Shown piece after piece: positions 45,825 to 53,658 of a stretch of DNA of 53,658 bases. The stretch covers positions 1-53,658 of the forward strand of contig JAHFEJ010000012.1 of the NCBI GenBank assembly GCA_023248535.1, read 5' to 3'. Both the position numbers and the translations under genes were made by a program. This DNA is from Nitrospinales bacterium (GTDB lineage Bacteria; Nitrospinota_A; UBA7883; JACRGQ01). Position 1 is the stretch's first letter; the number at the start of each line of letters is the position of its first letter. The notes below the pieces were generated by a model. That model ran no database searches. It saw only the letters and a program-made list of their open reading frames with translations, and was not told where the DNA came from.

Positions 45825-46072
45825 CCTCGTTGGCGAAGAAAATCCCCGTGGGGGTGGGGCTTCTGCTCTTCGGCGTTGCGGCCTGCGTGGCAATGCTGAA
45901 AGGGGCCGGACTTCCCACCGCGATGATCCGCGGTATCATCGCCGGCGTCATCGGCGCGCTGTTCGCCTTGTTTCCCGCCTATCTGATATTCTCCGAACCG
46001 CTTCCGCAACCCAAAGCCCCGCCGGGATTGGAGAACCTCGAGGAACAGTTCAAGCCGAAAACCGGGCAGTAA
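45821..46072 (+). CDS. Small two-helix membrane protein coupled to flhG
   Basis: This 83-residue protein has two hydrophobic helices (about 9-27 and 33-56) and a short Pro-rich tail. It overlaps flhG by 4 bp (ATGA), so it is probably co-translated as the last gene of the flagellar operon. I do not recognise a family. A membrane role near the flagellar machinery is inference from position. Confidence 0.65.
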   Translation: MTSLAKKIPVGVGLLLFGVAACVAMLKGAGLPTAMIRGIIAGVIGALFALFPAYLIFSEPLPQPKAPPGLENLEEQFKPKTGQ

Positions 46073-46078
46073 CCTTTC

Positions 46079-46108
46079 TTGGTGGCCCCGCGATGCGCGT
46101 CGTATAAT
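46079..46108 (+). promoter_or_regulatory. Putative sigma-70 promoter for the TMTC-like gene
   Basis: TTGGTG (46079-46084) and a perfect TATAAT (46103-46108) are 18 bp apart. The -10 ends 13 nt before the ATG at 46122, so the leader would be about 7 nt. An ATG at 46107 overlaps the -10 and is not a credible start. Confidence 0.5.
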
Positions 46109-46121
46109 GGGCGTAACCCTT

Positions 46122-47867
46122 ATGAAACGACATGCCGCGCCGGTTCTGGCGCTTATCGCCTTCTCTTTCGCGTTATACGCTAACACTTTCCACAACGAAT
46201 TCGTGTGGGATGACTTCCTGTTTATCGTCAACGCGAAGGATATCCGAAACATCGACCTTCCGCGCTTTTTTAGCGAAGGGAGCGCGAGCCTTTACCGCCC
46301 TTTGCGCACAACCCTTTACGCTTTGACATATCACTACGGCGGGCTAAATCCGGCGGCGTATCACCTGGTCGGAAAAACGATGAACGCCCTGACAATTGCG
46401 GCGCTCTATGCCTTGCTGACCCTTCTGTTTGAAAACAGGGGGGCCGCTTTTTTGGGAGCGCTCCTTTTCGCGGCCCACCCCATTCACACCGAGAAGGTTG
46501 CATTCATCGCTTCCGCTTACGATAGTCCCGCCGACCTCTTGTGGCTCTTGGCGTTCGCGCTTTATCTGCTTCACCGCAAGCGGCAACCACCGTTTGCGCT
46601 GACCGTATCAGTGCTCGTTTTCGCCGTGGGCCTCCTCTTTGGGGAAAACGCGGCGGTGCTGCCGCTGGTGATCGTATTGTACGATTTCACTTTTGGCAGA
46701 CGGGATAAAAATGCGGCGCGATGGATTCCCTATTTTGCGGTACTGGCCGCGTATCTGGCCTTGCGGACATCCGTGTTGGGCGCGGTGGCCCGCGAAGGGG
46801 GGCATACGCTGAATCCCGACATGCTTGGAAATTTCCTGACAATGTCGAAAGTAAGCCTTCTATACGCCAAACTTTTGCTCTGGCCCTGGCCGCTGCTCGC
46901 CGTCCGCGAAGTGAAACAGGCCGTTTTCCCTTATCCGCCGCAACTGTATTTGACCGCCATCGCTGTGACGGCTTTGCTGATCGCCGCGTGGCGTCAACGA
47001 CTTGAGCGGCCTTGGGTTGCATTTACCGCATTCTGGTTTTTTGTGGTCATTTCACCGAATCTCAACTTCATTCCGACTGGCAACCTGATGGCGGAACGGT
47101 ACCTGTATCTCCCCTCGGCCATCCTTTCTTTCACGGTGGCCGCGGGTTATCTGGCCGTTGAAGCGGACCGCCGCCGGTGGACGGCGTTCCTCCTGACGGC
47201 TATTGCCGTCATTGCCGCTTTCTCTGTTCTCACCATGCGGCGTAACGGCGATTGGCGCAATGAAACGCTGCTGTGGAACCGCACGTTGCTCATAAAACCG
47301 GATGCTACCATAGCCCTGCTCAACCTTGGAGTGGCCGCGCAGAATAACCGCGAATGGGCGGCATCAGAAAGCCTGCTAAAGCACGCGGTGGCATCGGAGC
47401 CTGAAAGTGACGGCCCGCTGGAACATCTGGCCGATCTTTATATGGAGCAGGGACGGGGAAATGATGCGTTACCCGTATTGGAAAAGGCTTACGCGGTCCG
47501 CAAGCGGGATACCCTCCTGCTCAAGATCGTCCAGGTGAAGATAAACCAACAGGAATATGCCTTGGCCGAAGCGATGCTCGATGGTCTTTTGCGGCGATAT
47601 CCCAAATCTTCACGGGTTTGGATGGCATACGGAGGGTTGCGCTATTTTCAGGGAAAGGAAGGGTGGACGGCGGCATACGTCCGCGCCCACGCGTTGTCGG
47701 ATGATAAACAGGATGTGATCTACAGGCTGGCCACCGCCTGGCGCATGCGGGGAAAACCGGCGGCGGCCTTGCGGATCGTGGAAATCGGGCTTGAAGAGGC
47801 CCCAGCCAGCAGACAACTGCTTGGGCTGGCCGCCGAACTGAAATCCGAAAAACCAGAGAGACCATGA
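46122..47867 (+). CDS. Polytopic membrane protein with TPR repeats (TMTC-like)
   Basis: This is a 581-residue protein. About 11 membrane helices occupy residues 1-375, and several TPR repeats follow (about 395-575). The first loop has FVWDDFLFIV and later YRPLRTTLYAL, a pattern shared with TMTC-type O-mannosyltransferase-like proteins of the GT-C fold, where the DD acts in sugar transfer. Bacterial members are often linked to protein or surface glycosylation; the substrate is unknown. The ATG at 46122 is chosen from promoter position. It begins a plus-strand group of envelope genes. Confidence 0.75.
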   Translation: MKRHAAPVLALIAFSFALYANTFHNEFVWDDFLFIVNAKDIRNIDLPRFFSEGSASLYRPLRTTLYALTYHYGGLNPAAYHLVGKTMNALTIAALYALLTLLFENRGAAFLGALLFAAHPIHTEKVAFIASAYDSPADLLWLLAFALYLLHRKRQPPFALTVSVLVFAVGLLFGENAAVLPLVIVLYDFTFGRRDKNAARWIPYFAVLAAYLALRTSVLGAVAREGGHTLNPDMLGNFLTMSKVSLLYAKLLLWPWPLLAVREVKQAVFPYPPQLYLTAIAVTALLIAAWRQRLERPWVAFTAFWFFVVISPNLNFIPTGNLMAERYLYLPSAILSFTVAAGYLAVEADRRRWTAFLLTAIAVIAAFSVLTMRRNGDWRNETLLWNRTLLIKPDATIALLNLGVAAQNNREWAASESLLKHAVASEPESDGPLEHLADLYMEQGRGNDALPVLEKAYAVRKRDTLLLKIVQVKINQQEYALAEAMLDGLLRRYPKSSRVWMAYGGLRYFQGKEGWTAAYVRAHALSDDKQDVIYRLATAWRMRGKPAAALRIVEIGLEEAPASRQLLGLAAELKSEKPERP

Positions 47868-47913
47868 AGCCCAAAATGGGGGATAATAGCGAAACAAGGA
47901 GTGGTGGCCGATA

Positions 47914-48540
47914 ATGGAATGGAGCGGTTTCGTTAAACAGTTTGTGGCGATTTTCGCCGTAATCGACCCGGTGGGAGCCGTCTTTTTTTTCATCATGTTT
48001 ACCCGGAATCTCCCCCCCCGCGAAAAAGCGCGTACCGTCTACGTGGCCCCGGCGGCAATGGCGCTGACCCTGATGCTGGCCTTCTTTTGGGGTGAGAACC
48101 TGCTCTGGCTGTTCGGGATAAGCATTTATTCATTCATGGCGGGCGGGGGAATACTCATCCTTCTCACGGCAATCGCGATGATGGGGGCCTACGCCCCGCT
48201 TCTCAAAAGCACCGCCGCGGAGGAACGGGAAGCGGAAGAGAGCCAGAATGTGGCGGTTGTTCCGTTGGCGGTGCCCTTGCTCGCCGGCCCCGGCGCCATT
48301 ACCACGGTTATCATTGCCCACAACGCGGCGCAAAGCTTGGCGGCCGGAACCATGATGGTGGCTATCATCGCGGTTATCGCCGTCATCACGCTGCTGCTGT
48401 TCATGCAGGCGGACCGGATTGCCGCGCTGCTGGGCAGAACCGGCATGAACATCTTTACCCGGCTGCTCGGCCTGATCCTCACCTCCTATGCCGTGGAGAT
48501 TATCGCCGCCGGGATCAAGGGGCTTTTCAGCGGCCATTAG
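47914..48540 (+). CDS. MarC-family (UPF0056) integral membrane protein
   Basis: This 208-residue protein has six predicted helices. FAVIDPVGAVFFFIMFT (about 13-29) and VAVVPLAVPLLAGPGAITTV (about 111-130) are typical of the MarC/UPF0056 family. Function is unknown; an earlier link of MarC to multiple antibiotic resistance was not upheld. AAGGAG lies 12 nt before the ATG, with GGTGG nearer. Confidence 0.9.
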   Translation: MEWSGFVKQFVAIFAVIDPVGAVFFFIMFTRNLPPREKARTVYVAPAAMALTLMLAFFWGENLLWLFGISIYSFMAGGGILILLTAIAMMGAYAPLLKSTAAEEREAEESQNVAVVPLAVPLLAGPGAITTVIIAHNAAQSLAAGTMMVAIIAVIAVITLLLFMQADRIAALLGRTGMNIFTRLLGLILTSYAVEIIAAGIKGLFSGH

Positions 48541-48665
48541 CCTTTACCGGTTAAAACGGAACAACGGCGCCGGCCGCTCTTAATGCGGGGCATATTTCAC
48601 CCGGCAGAGGCATACATTCCGGGTTACAATGCCCCGCATGGTCATTAAGGCAGCGGAAACAATAC

Positions 48666-49823
48666 ATGAAATTGCTTGACCGGTATCTTTTCAGCGAGAT
48701 TTTCAAGCTGTTCGGGCTCTGTCTTTTCGTCCTCATGGCGATTTTAACCCTGGAAAAGGTCAACTTTATCGCCAATATGACGGTGGGAAGCGCGATAAGC
48801 GGCGGCGAGCTGGGACGCCTGCTCCTTTACACCGCCCCCGCCTTCCTGGTGCTTACCATCCCGCTGGCGGTGCTGTTGGCCACGTTGATCACCTTTTCCC
48901 GCTTGTCGGGCGACAGCGAAATTATCGCCATGCGCGCTTGCGGCGTCAGCTTTTACCGTGTCCTTTTCCCGGTCATGTTGCTGGCTACGGCCGCCGGATT
49001 GCTCTCGCTGTGGCTTTCGCTGGACGTGCTGCACCGGGGCAACTATCTTTTCAATTCCCAAATCGCCGATTTCGTCAGCCGCCGGTTTACCGCCGCGCTG
49101 GGCGAGCACACGTTCTTTGACCGGTTTCCCGGCACCGTCATTTACGTTGACGAGAAGGAAAGAGGAAGCGGCCACTTGAAAGGAGTTTTCATCTTCGATG
49201 GCGCCGGCAAAAACAATCCCCGCCTGATAACGGCACGGGAGGGAATCCTGTCGCGCAGCCCATCCGATGAAATCGTATTCCGCCTTGCCGGCGGCACCTT
49301 GTACAGCGGCGACGCAAAAACGTGGCGCACCATACAGTACGGCGAATACGAAATGGTCATGGACACCGGCGGCAAACGGCATGCCTTCATAAAAGGGGAA
49401 CGGGAACTTTCATTTGGCGAACTTCGGGATGAAGCCGCGCGGGCGCAAAATGCGCCGCAACGAAACGCCTTTCTGGTGGAGATGCAAAAGAGGCTGGCGC
49501 TGCCGTTCGCCTGCGTCATCCTCGCGCTGCTGGCCGCCCCCCTGGGCCTGCAAGTGCATCGCGGCGGGGGAAGGGGAGGCATCGGCATGGGGATCATGCT
49601 TATCATGGTTAATTACCTGCTGCTGATGTTTGGCGAGAGCATGGGGCGCGAGGGGAAGTTGCCGCCCGTATTCGCGATGTGGGTGCCGAATCTGGTGATG
49701 GGCCTGCTGGCCGCCGTGTTTCTTGTGCGCGCCGGACGCGAAACGGGGCCGTTGGCGTTGCAGCTATGGTTTGATGAAACCCGCGCCCGCGCGGCCCGGT
49801 TGTTCAGGAAAAACGGCGGCTGA
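48666..49823 (+). CDS. LptF/LptG-family permease (YjgP/YjgQ), LPS export
   Basis: This 385-residue inner-membrane protein has helices near both ends and a central periplasmic beta-jellyroll domain (about 125-255). LDRYLFSEIFKLFGLCLFVL and RLSGDSEIIAMRACGVSFYR are family signatures. With LptB and LptC it extracts LPS and passes it to the periplasmic bridge. Only one of the usual LptF/LptG pair is here; I cannot say which. The stop shares a base with the next start (TGATG). Confidence 0.92.
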   Translation: MKLLDRYLFSEIFKLFGLCLFVLMAILTLEKVNFIANMTVGSAISGGELGRLLLYTAPAFLVLTIPLAVLLATLITFSRLSGDSEIIAMRACGVSFYRVLFPVMLLATAAGLLSLWLSLDVLHRGNYLFNSQIADFVSRRFTAALGEHTFFDRFPGTVIYVDEKERGSGHLKGVFIFDGAGKNNPRLITAREGILSRSPSDEIVFRLAGGTLYSGDAKTWRTIQYGEYEMVMDTGGKRHAFIKGERELSFGELRDEAARAQNAPQRNAFLVEMQKRLALPFACVILALLAAPLGLQVHRGGGRGGIGMGIMLIMVNYLLLMFGESMGREGKLPPVFAMWVPNLVMGLLAAVFLVRAGRETGPLALQLWFDETRARAARLFRKNGG

Positions 49824-50407
49824 TGTTCACGGCGTTTAACGAAAAGCTTTTCTGGATCATCAACGGGGCGCATGCGCCGCTGCTTGATCCTCTCATGCAC
49901 CTCATCTCTTTCACCGCCTATTCCGTTCCGGCAGCCATTATCGCGATAGCCGCATTCCGGATGTATGGCGGATCGGGATGGCGTAATGTGGCGTTGCTGG
50001 CTGCCGCGATGCTGCTGGCCGGCGGGATCGTTCACGCCGTAAAGCAAAATGTCGCCGTGGACCGCCCACTCACCCGTTTCGCCGCGAAAAATCCCGCGGA
50101 GAAAACCGTGGTTCACGCCCCGTACGAACAGCTGTATCACGGTTCGTTTCCTTCGGGACACACACAGACCGCTTTCAGCGTTGCGGCCCTCATGGCTCTG
50201 CTGTTCCGCCGCCACCGCGTCTGGTGGTTTTCGTGGGCGGCGCTGGTGGGAATCTCCCGCGTCTACCTTGGCTCCCACTTTCCCGTCGACGCGCTGGCCG
50301 GGGCATGCATCGGCGCGGCGGTTTCAGCCGGCACGTTCTACGGATTCATGGCAAAGGGGTGGATCGCCCCTCCGCAACGCAGGTCTGCCTTTTTCCTCTG
50401 GGAGTAA
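49823..50407 (+). CDS. PAP2-superfamily membrane phosphatase
   Basis: This 194-residue protein has about five membrane helices and the three phosphatase motifs KQNVAVDRP (K-x6-RP), PSGH and SRVYLGSHFPVD (SR-x5-H-x3-D). Such enzymes dephosphorylate undecaprenyl diphosphate, phosphatidic acid or lipid A. Overlap with the LptF/G gene suggests a link to envelope lipid metabolism. It is convergent with the transaldolase gene. Confidence 0.92.
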   Translation: MFTAFNEKLFWIINGAHAPLLDPLMHLISFTAYSVPAAIIAIAAFRMYGGSGWRNVALLAAAMLLAGGIVHAVKQNVAVDRPLTRFAAKNPAEKTVVHAPYEQLYHGSFPSGHTQTAFSVAALMALLFRRHRVWWFSWAALVGISRVYLGSHFPVDALAGACIGAAVSAGTFYGFMAKGWIAPPQRRSAFFLWE

Positions 50408-50441
50408 CCGCTCCGCCACGACGTTATGTCGGCAACGAAGA

Positions 50442-51089
50442 CTATTTCTTGGGGACTTTTTCCCAGTCTTTCAGAAACCGCTCGATGCCCACATCGGTGA
50501 GCGGATGCTTCGAAAGCTGCTGGATGACGCTGAACGGAATGGTCGAAACATCCGCGCCCATCAGGCAGGCCTTCACGAAGTGCATCGGATTGCGGATCGA
50601 GGCGACGATCACCTCGGACTGATAGCCGTAGTTGCCGTATATTTGGACGATCTGTTCCACCAATCCCATGCCGTCTTCGGAAATGTCGTCGAAGCGGCCG
50701 ACGAACGGGGAAACATAGGTGGCCCCGGCTTTGGCCGCCAGAAGCGCCTGGCTGGGGGAAAAAATAAGGGTGACGTTCGTTTTGACACCTTCGGCGGTGA
50801 GGGCTTTGCAAGCCTTCAGGCCGTCGACAGTCATCGGAAGCTTCACCACGACGTTCTCGCCCAGCTTGGCCAGCACGCGGGCTTCCTTCAACATGCCGCC
50901 GGTATCGAGCGAAATAACCTCCAGGCTCACCGGCCCTTTGACTTCAGCGAGTATCTCTTTCGCCACGCTGTCGAAATCCCGGCCGGTCTTGGCGATAAGG
51001 GACGGGTTGGTGGTGACGCCGTCCAGAATGCCGATGCGGTTGGCTTCCTGTATCTCTTTTATGTCCGCCGTATCGATAAATATCTTCAT
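50442..51089 (-). CDS. tal: Transaldolase (TalC/Fsa type)
   Basis: This 215-residue short-form transaldolase has [11 protein letters not shown] near the N terminus, [11 protein letters not shown] (24-34), the Schiff-base Lys83 in VVVKLPMT, and PFVGRFDD. It exchanges dihydroxyacetone units between sedoheptulose 7-phosphate and glyceraldehyde 3-phosphate in the pentose phosphate pathway; some relatives are fructose 6-phosphate aldolases. Its start overlaps the upstream GT2 stop (51086-51089), an unusual coupling to a glycosyltransferase operon. Confidence 0.95.
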   Translation of the reverse strand: MKIFIDTADIKEIQEANRIGILDGVTTNPSLIAKTGRDFDSVAKEILAEVKGPVSLEVISLDTGGMLKEARVLAKLGENVVVKLPMTVDGLKACKALTAEGVKTNVTLIFSPSQALLAAKAGATYVSPFVGRFDDISEDGMGLVEQIVQIYGNYGYQSEVIVASIRNPMHFVKACLMGADVSTIPFSVIQQLSKHPLTDVGIERFLKDWEKVPKK

Positions 51090-52096
51090 CTGTGCTCTCC
51101 CAATCTTTTCAAAGTTTCCAGCGGCTTTGCCAGGATATCGCGGTCACGCAAAACCCAGTGTTGTTTATCGGCCTGCCGGTAGGCGCGAATGGCTGGCAAC
51201 AATTGTAACGCTTCCACCAACGCCAGCAGGAATTTTTTTTTGAACGTGATCAGCGAAAAAAGGGTGCGCCAAAAAAGGAAAAAAAAGTGCCAGAAAAGCA
51301 GGTTTCCGTCCGCAATCAGCTTCCAGTGGAAAATAAGCCGGTTGCGCTGGCTGACGTAGAGCATCCGCGAACTGGGGGGGAGCTTTTGGGCGGTGCCATG
51401 CACCTTGTGATACACGAGGCAGCGCGGCTCGAAGACCGTCTTCCATCCCCGCTTCCACGCCCGGTAGCCCAAATCCGTATCCTCCCATATATACGGGGAG
51501 TAGAGCGGATCGAACCCCCCCATTTGAGTGAACATCGATTTGCGGAACGCCACATGCGCGGTGATGCCATAGAGGGAATAAAGGGTTCCCGCCGCCGCGC
51601 GTTGCTGTTCCGGTACATCGTAGTTTTCCCACGCGCGGATGAATCCGCGTGAAAAACGCCCCACCTGCCCGCCGCTTTGGAACGTGGTTTTATCGAAGCG
51701 GTGGGCGCGCATGGTCACCGCGAAAACCGAAGGGTCGTCGAAGTGGGGCAGGGCGGGCGCGATGAAATCCTTTTCCACTTTCACATCGTTATCCATGAAA
51801 ATGATGATCTCGTTCCTGCATTGGGCAATGACGGTGTTGCTGGCGATCGGGCTGCCGCTGCGTTGCTCAAGCCGGAAAAACCGCACCTGTGGAAATTTGA
51901 CCCGCATCATCTCAGCCGTGCCATCGTCTGAGCCGTCGTCCGACACGCATACCTCGTTGTCCGGATGTCCGTGAAAGGCGGCGGCTTCTAAAAGCGATGG
52001 CAGGCATTCCTCCAGCAGTTCGCGGCCGTTGTAGGAACGCGTGGCGATGGAAACGCCGCAACGGGCGTGATCGGCCGCCGGAGGGGAATCAGACAC
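51086..52096 (-). CDS. GT2-family glycosyltransferase
   Basis: This 336-residue protein has a GT-A fold. The N terminus reads [21 protein letters not shown], with the acidic SDDGSDDGT donor site near 51-59 and the metal-binding DNDV near 97-100. [14 protein letters not shown] (about 206-219) is the usual ED base-motif region. A hydrophobic, amphipathic C terminus (about 260-300) could touch the membrane. It resembles rhamnosyl or other surface-glycan transferases. It overlaps the upstream GT9 gene by 8 bp and the downstream transaldolase by 4 bp. Confidence 0.88.
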   Translation of the reverse strand: MSDSPPAADHARCGVSIATRSYNGRELLEECLPSLLEAAAFHGHPDNEVCVSDDGSDDGTAEMMRVKFPQVRFFRLEQRSGSPIASNTVIAQCRNEIIIFMDNDVKVEKDFIAPALPHFDDPSVFAVTMRAHRFDKTTFQSGGQVGRFSRGFIRAWENYDVPEQQRAAAGTLYSLYGITAHVAFRKSMFTQMGGFDPLYSPYIWEDTDLGYRAWKRGWKTVFEPRCLVYHKVHGTAQKLPPSSRMLYVSQRNRLIFHWKLIADGNLLFWHFFFLFWRTLFSLITFKKKFLLALVEALQLLPAIRAYRQADKQHWVLRDRDILAKPLETLKRLGEHR

Positions 52097-53156
52097 GCTG
52101 TGCCGAGCGGTGCGTGAGAATGTTGATGACCGCCCGTTTTGCTTCCGCCAGCTTGATCTTGGTCATGCAATGAACACCGGTGTGGGGGCAGGCTTTCTGG
52201 TCGCATGGCTGGCATTCCATCAACGGCGCGTTGCGTATCACCTTGGCATTATCGGATACCGGCCCCCATATGGCGGGGTTGCTGGGCCCGAAGAAGGAAA
52301 CAACCGGCACGCCGAGCGCGGCCGCCATATGCATCGGCCCCGAATCGTTGCCGATAAAAAGGTCGCATGAGGCGATAAGCGCCGTGAGATGCCCCAGCTT
52401 GAGGTTGGTGGCGATAAGCCCCCGTTTGCCGCTGTAGGACACGATGCTGGCAATTTCCGCGATATCGGCGTTATTGCCCGCGTAAACCACTTTTACCCCC
52501 AGCTCGTCGGCCATCCAGCAGGCCATCTGGCCCATTTTTTCCGCCGGAAGCCGTTTGATATCCACCCGCGCGCCGGGATGTATCATCACCAGGCGGTCTT
52601 TTTCCGATACGCCGAACTTGCGCAAAAATCCGGTGACGAACCCCTTGTCCTCCGGGCGGTAGCCGAGATAGAGCTTTTTTTCCTCCGGCATTACGCATCC
52701 AACCGCACGTACGGCGTTCAGAAGCACATCGGAGGTGTGCGAGGCCGGATCGGCCGCTGGAATGGAAATATTGTAAAACAGCTTGCTGCGCAGCCGCAGC
52801 CGGTACCCCACCCGGTAGCGCGCCCCCGAAAGCCAGGCCAGCGGGGCGCTGCGAGGCCCCCCATGCAGGTCGATCACCAGGTCGTATTTTTGTTTCCGGA
52901 TTTTCGCGATAAATTTGAATCCCATCGCCATTTTTTGGAACCACGTCATGCCCGAGGTGTCGCGCTTGTGCAGAATAAGATAGTCGATGTTCGGATGGCC
53001 GACGCAGATGTCTTCAAACACGTCGTCAATCACCATGTCGATCCGCGCGGCCGGAAAGGTGAGCCGCAACGCTTCCAGCGCCGGAGAGCTTAAAATAATG
53101 TCTCCGATCGAGCGGTAACGCAAGACCAGAATCTTCTTTATAAGATTCTTTTGCAT
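52089..53156 (-). CDS. GT9 heptosyltransferase-like glycosyltransferase
   Basis: This roughly 355-residue GT-B enzyme of the WaaC/WaaF family starts KKILVLRYRSIGDIILSSPA, the acceptor-domain signature. GNDSGPMHMAAALGVP and FFGPSNPAIWGP form the ADP-heptose donor site, and a Cys-rich block (CQPCDQKACP...C) lies near 315-328. I start at 53156 because AAGGA lies 5 nt upstream; the ATG at 53162 has no spacing to that site. It is the first gene of the GT9-GT2-transaldolase operon and probably builds LPS core. Confidence 0.9.
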   Translation of the reverse strand: MQKNLIKKILVLRYRSIGDIILSSPALEALRLTFPAARIDMVIDDVFEDICVGHPNIDYLILHKRDTSGMTWFQKMAMGFKFIAKIRKQKYDLVIDLHGGPRSAPLAWLSGARYRVGYRLRLRSKLFYNISIPAADPASHTSDVLLNAVRAVGCVMPEEKKLYLGYRPEDKGFVTGFLRKFGVSEKDRLVMIHPGARVDIKRLPAEKMGQMACWMADELGVKVVYAGNNADIAEIASIVSYSGKRGLIATNLKLGHLTALIASCDLFIGNDSGPMHMAAALGVPVVSFFGPSNPAIWGPVSDNAKVIRNAPLMECQPCDQKACPHTGVHCMTKIKLAEAKRAVINILTHRSAQRV

Positions 53157-53162
53157 GTCCAT

Positions 53163-53209
53163 CCTTGGCCCATTCTCCGGTTATTTATTGCGCATAATTG
53201 TATACTAAC
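53163..53209. promoter_or_regulatory. Divergent promoter region, GT9 gene / terminal membrane protein
   Basis: The gap has TATACT at 53201-53206 on the plus strand, and on the minus strand a TATACAAT about 18 bp downstream of TTGTCC. Both could be -10 elements for the two diverging genes. Confidence 0.35.
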
Positions 53210-53658
53210 ATGGCAGATATGGGGACAAAAATAATGGCGGTAATCATTGATTATTCGGCGGTGGCGCTCCTTGCCGCAAGCCCCGCCGGTGAAGAGCTTA
53301 TTTCAATTCCCGCCGGATGGGCGCTGGGATTGCCGCTGTGGAGCGTGGTTGCGGTATCGCTTGTATTCAATTTTTTGCCGGTACCGGTGTTGCTGAAATT
53401 AACGGATATTGCCGGTGCGCACCCGTATATAGCCCGTTTCACCGGTTTTTTCCGGCGGGAAAAGGTCTTGAGGCTGGCCCAAAAATACGGCTCGGTGGGG
53501 ATCGCGTTGCTTGCGCCGCTCGTCGGGGTGTATGCAATGAGTGTTGCCGCATGGGTGCTCGGTATTCCGAAATGGAAAACGATGCTTTACATCGCGCCAG
53601 GATTATTGCTGTACGCCGCAGGGTGTGTGGCGGTGCTTACCGGGGGGGGGGGGGGGGG
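53210..53658 (+). CDS. Small multidrug-export-type membrane protein, truncated by window edge
   Basis: The open frame runs about 149 codons to the right edge; ATGs at 53210, 53219 and 53234 are all possible starts. It has alternating hydrophobic helices and a conserved-looking amphipathic middle (KYGSVGIALLAPLVGVY), which fits the small multidrug-export (Sm_multidrug_ex) or related small membrane protein families. Function cannot be fixed from the partial sequence. The last 17 bases are all G, so the end of the frame is probably an assembly artefact. Confidence 0.55.
   Translation, partial: MADMGTKIMAVIIDYSAVALLAASPAGEELISIPAGWALGLPLWSVVAVSLVFNFLPVPVLLKLTDIAGAHPYIARFTGFFRREKVLRLAQKYGSVGIALLAPLVGVYAMSVAAWVLGIPKWKTMLYIAPGLLLYAAGCVAVLTGGGGG

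Overview
The window comes from a Gram-negative, flagellated bacterium. Diderm markers are an LptF/G-type LPS exporter, heptosyltransferase-like GT9 enzymes, outer-membrane-type lipoproteins and a periplasmic c-type cytochrome. FlhF/FlhG and an MglA-type GTPase suggest polar organisation. Base composition is GC-rich by eye, with AT-richer islands. Gene content fits uncultured Nitrospinota, Nitrospirota or Desulfobacterota-like lineages, but I cannot assign a taxon from sequence alone. No rRNA or tRNA gene was seen. The right edge ends inside a gene in a run of 17 G, so it is probably a contig end.

Layout. 1-3836 (minus): a truncated M23 peptidase, a beta-propeller protein, an MglA GTPase and a receiver-like/TPR partner. 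3967-4230 is a small inverted-repeat element with a target-site duplication, and a relative lies at 1812-1943. 4319-12026 (plus): an MFS transporter, then an AT-rich AAA ATPase island flanked by 41-bp copies of the MFS gene's 3' end, then holB, a RicT/YaaT-like protein, metG and an SH3 protein. 12269-15026: two glycosyltransferases. 15140-20615: an AT-richer type III restriction-modification operon with an ORF6N gene between mod and res. 20762-25975: aroK, aroC, maf, coaE, glgA and a MEMO1 homologue. 25965-28999: a zinc-ribbon membrane protein and an Hda-like protein (minus), divergent from mutL. 29150-34718: efp, accB, accC, a DUF721-TPR lipoprotein ORF and a LolB-like lipoprotein. 34760-36888: a response regulator facing a translationally coupled pair, a diheme cytochrome c lipoprotein and a Rossmann-GAF-GGDEF diguanylate cyclase. 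37321-46072: the flagellar export and placement operon fliO-fliP-fliQ-fliR-flhB-flhA-flhF-flhG plus a small membrane protein, behind a strong sigma-54 promoter match. 46122-50407: a TMTC-like TPR membrane protein, MarC, LptF/G and a PAP2 phosphatase. 50442-53156 (minus): GT9, GT2 and a transaldolase in one coupled operon. A partial small membrane protein closes the window.

How it fits together. The flagellar operon builds the export gate (FliO/P/Q/R, FlhA/B) and sets flagellar site and number (FlhF/G). The adjacent cytochrome/diguanylate cyclase pair could feed redox or cofactor state into c-di-GMP, which commonly controls motility; this is inference. The most unusual items are that pair, the AAA-ATPase island that duplicated a host gene's 3' end, the in-frame DUF721-lipoprotein ORF, the transposed inverted-repeat elements, and a set of genes whose -10 hexamers lie so close to the start codon that leaderless or near-leaderless mRNAs are predicted.
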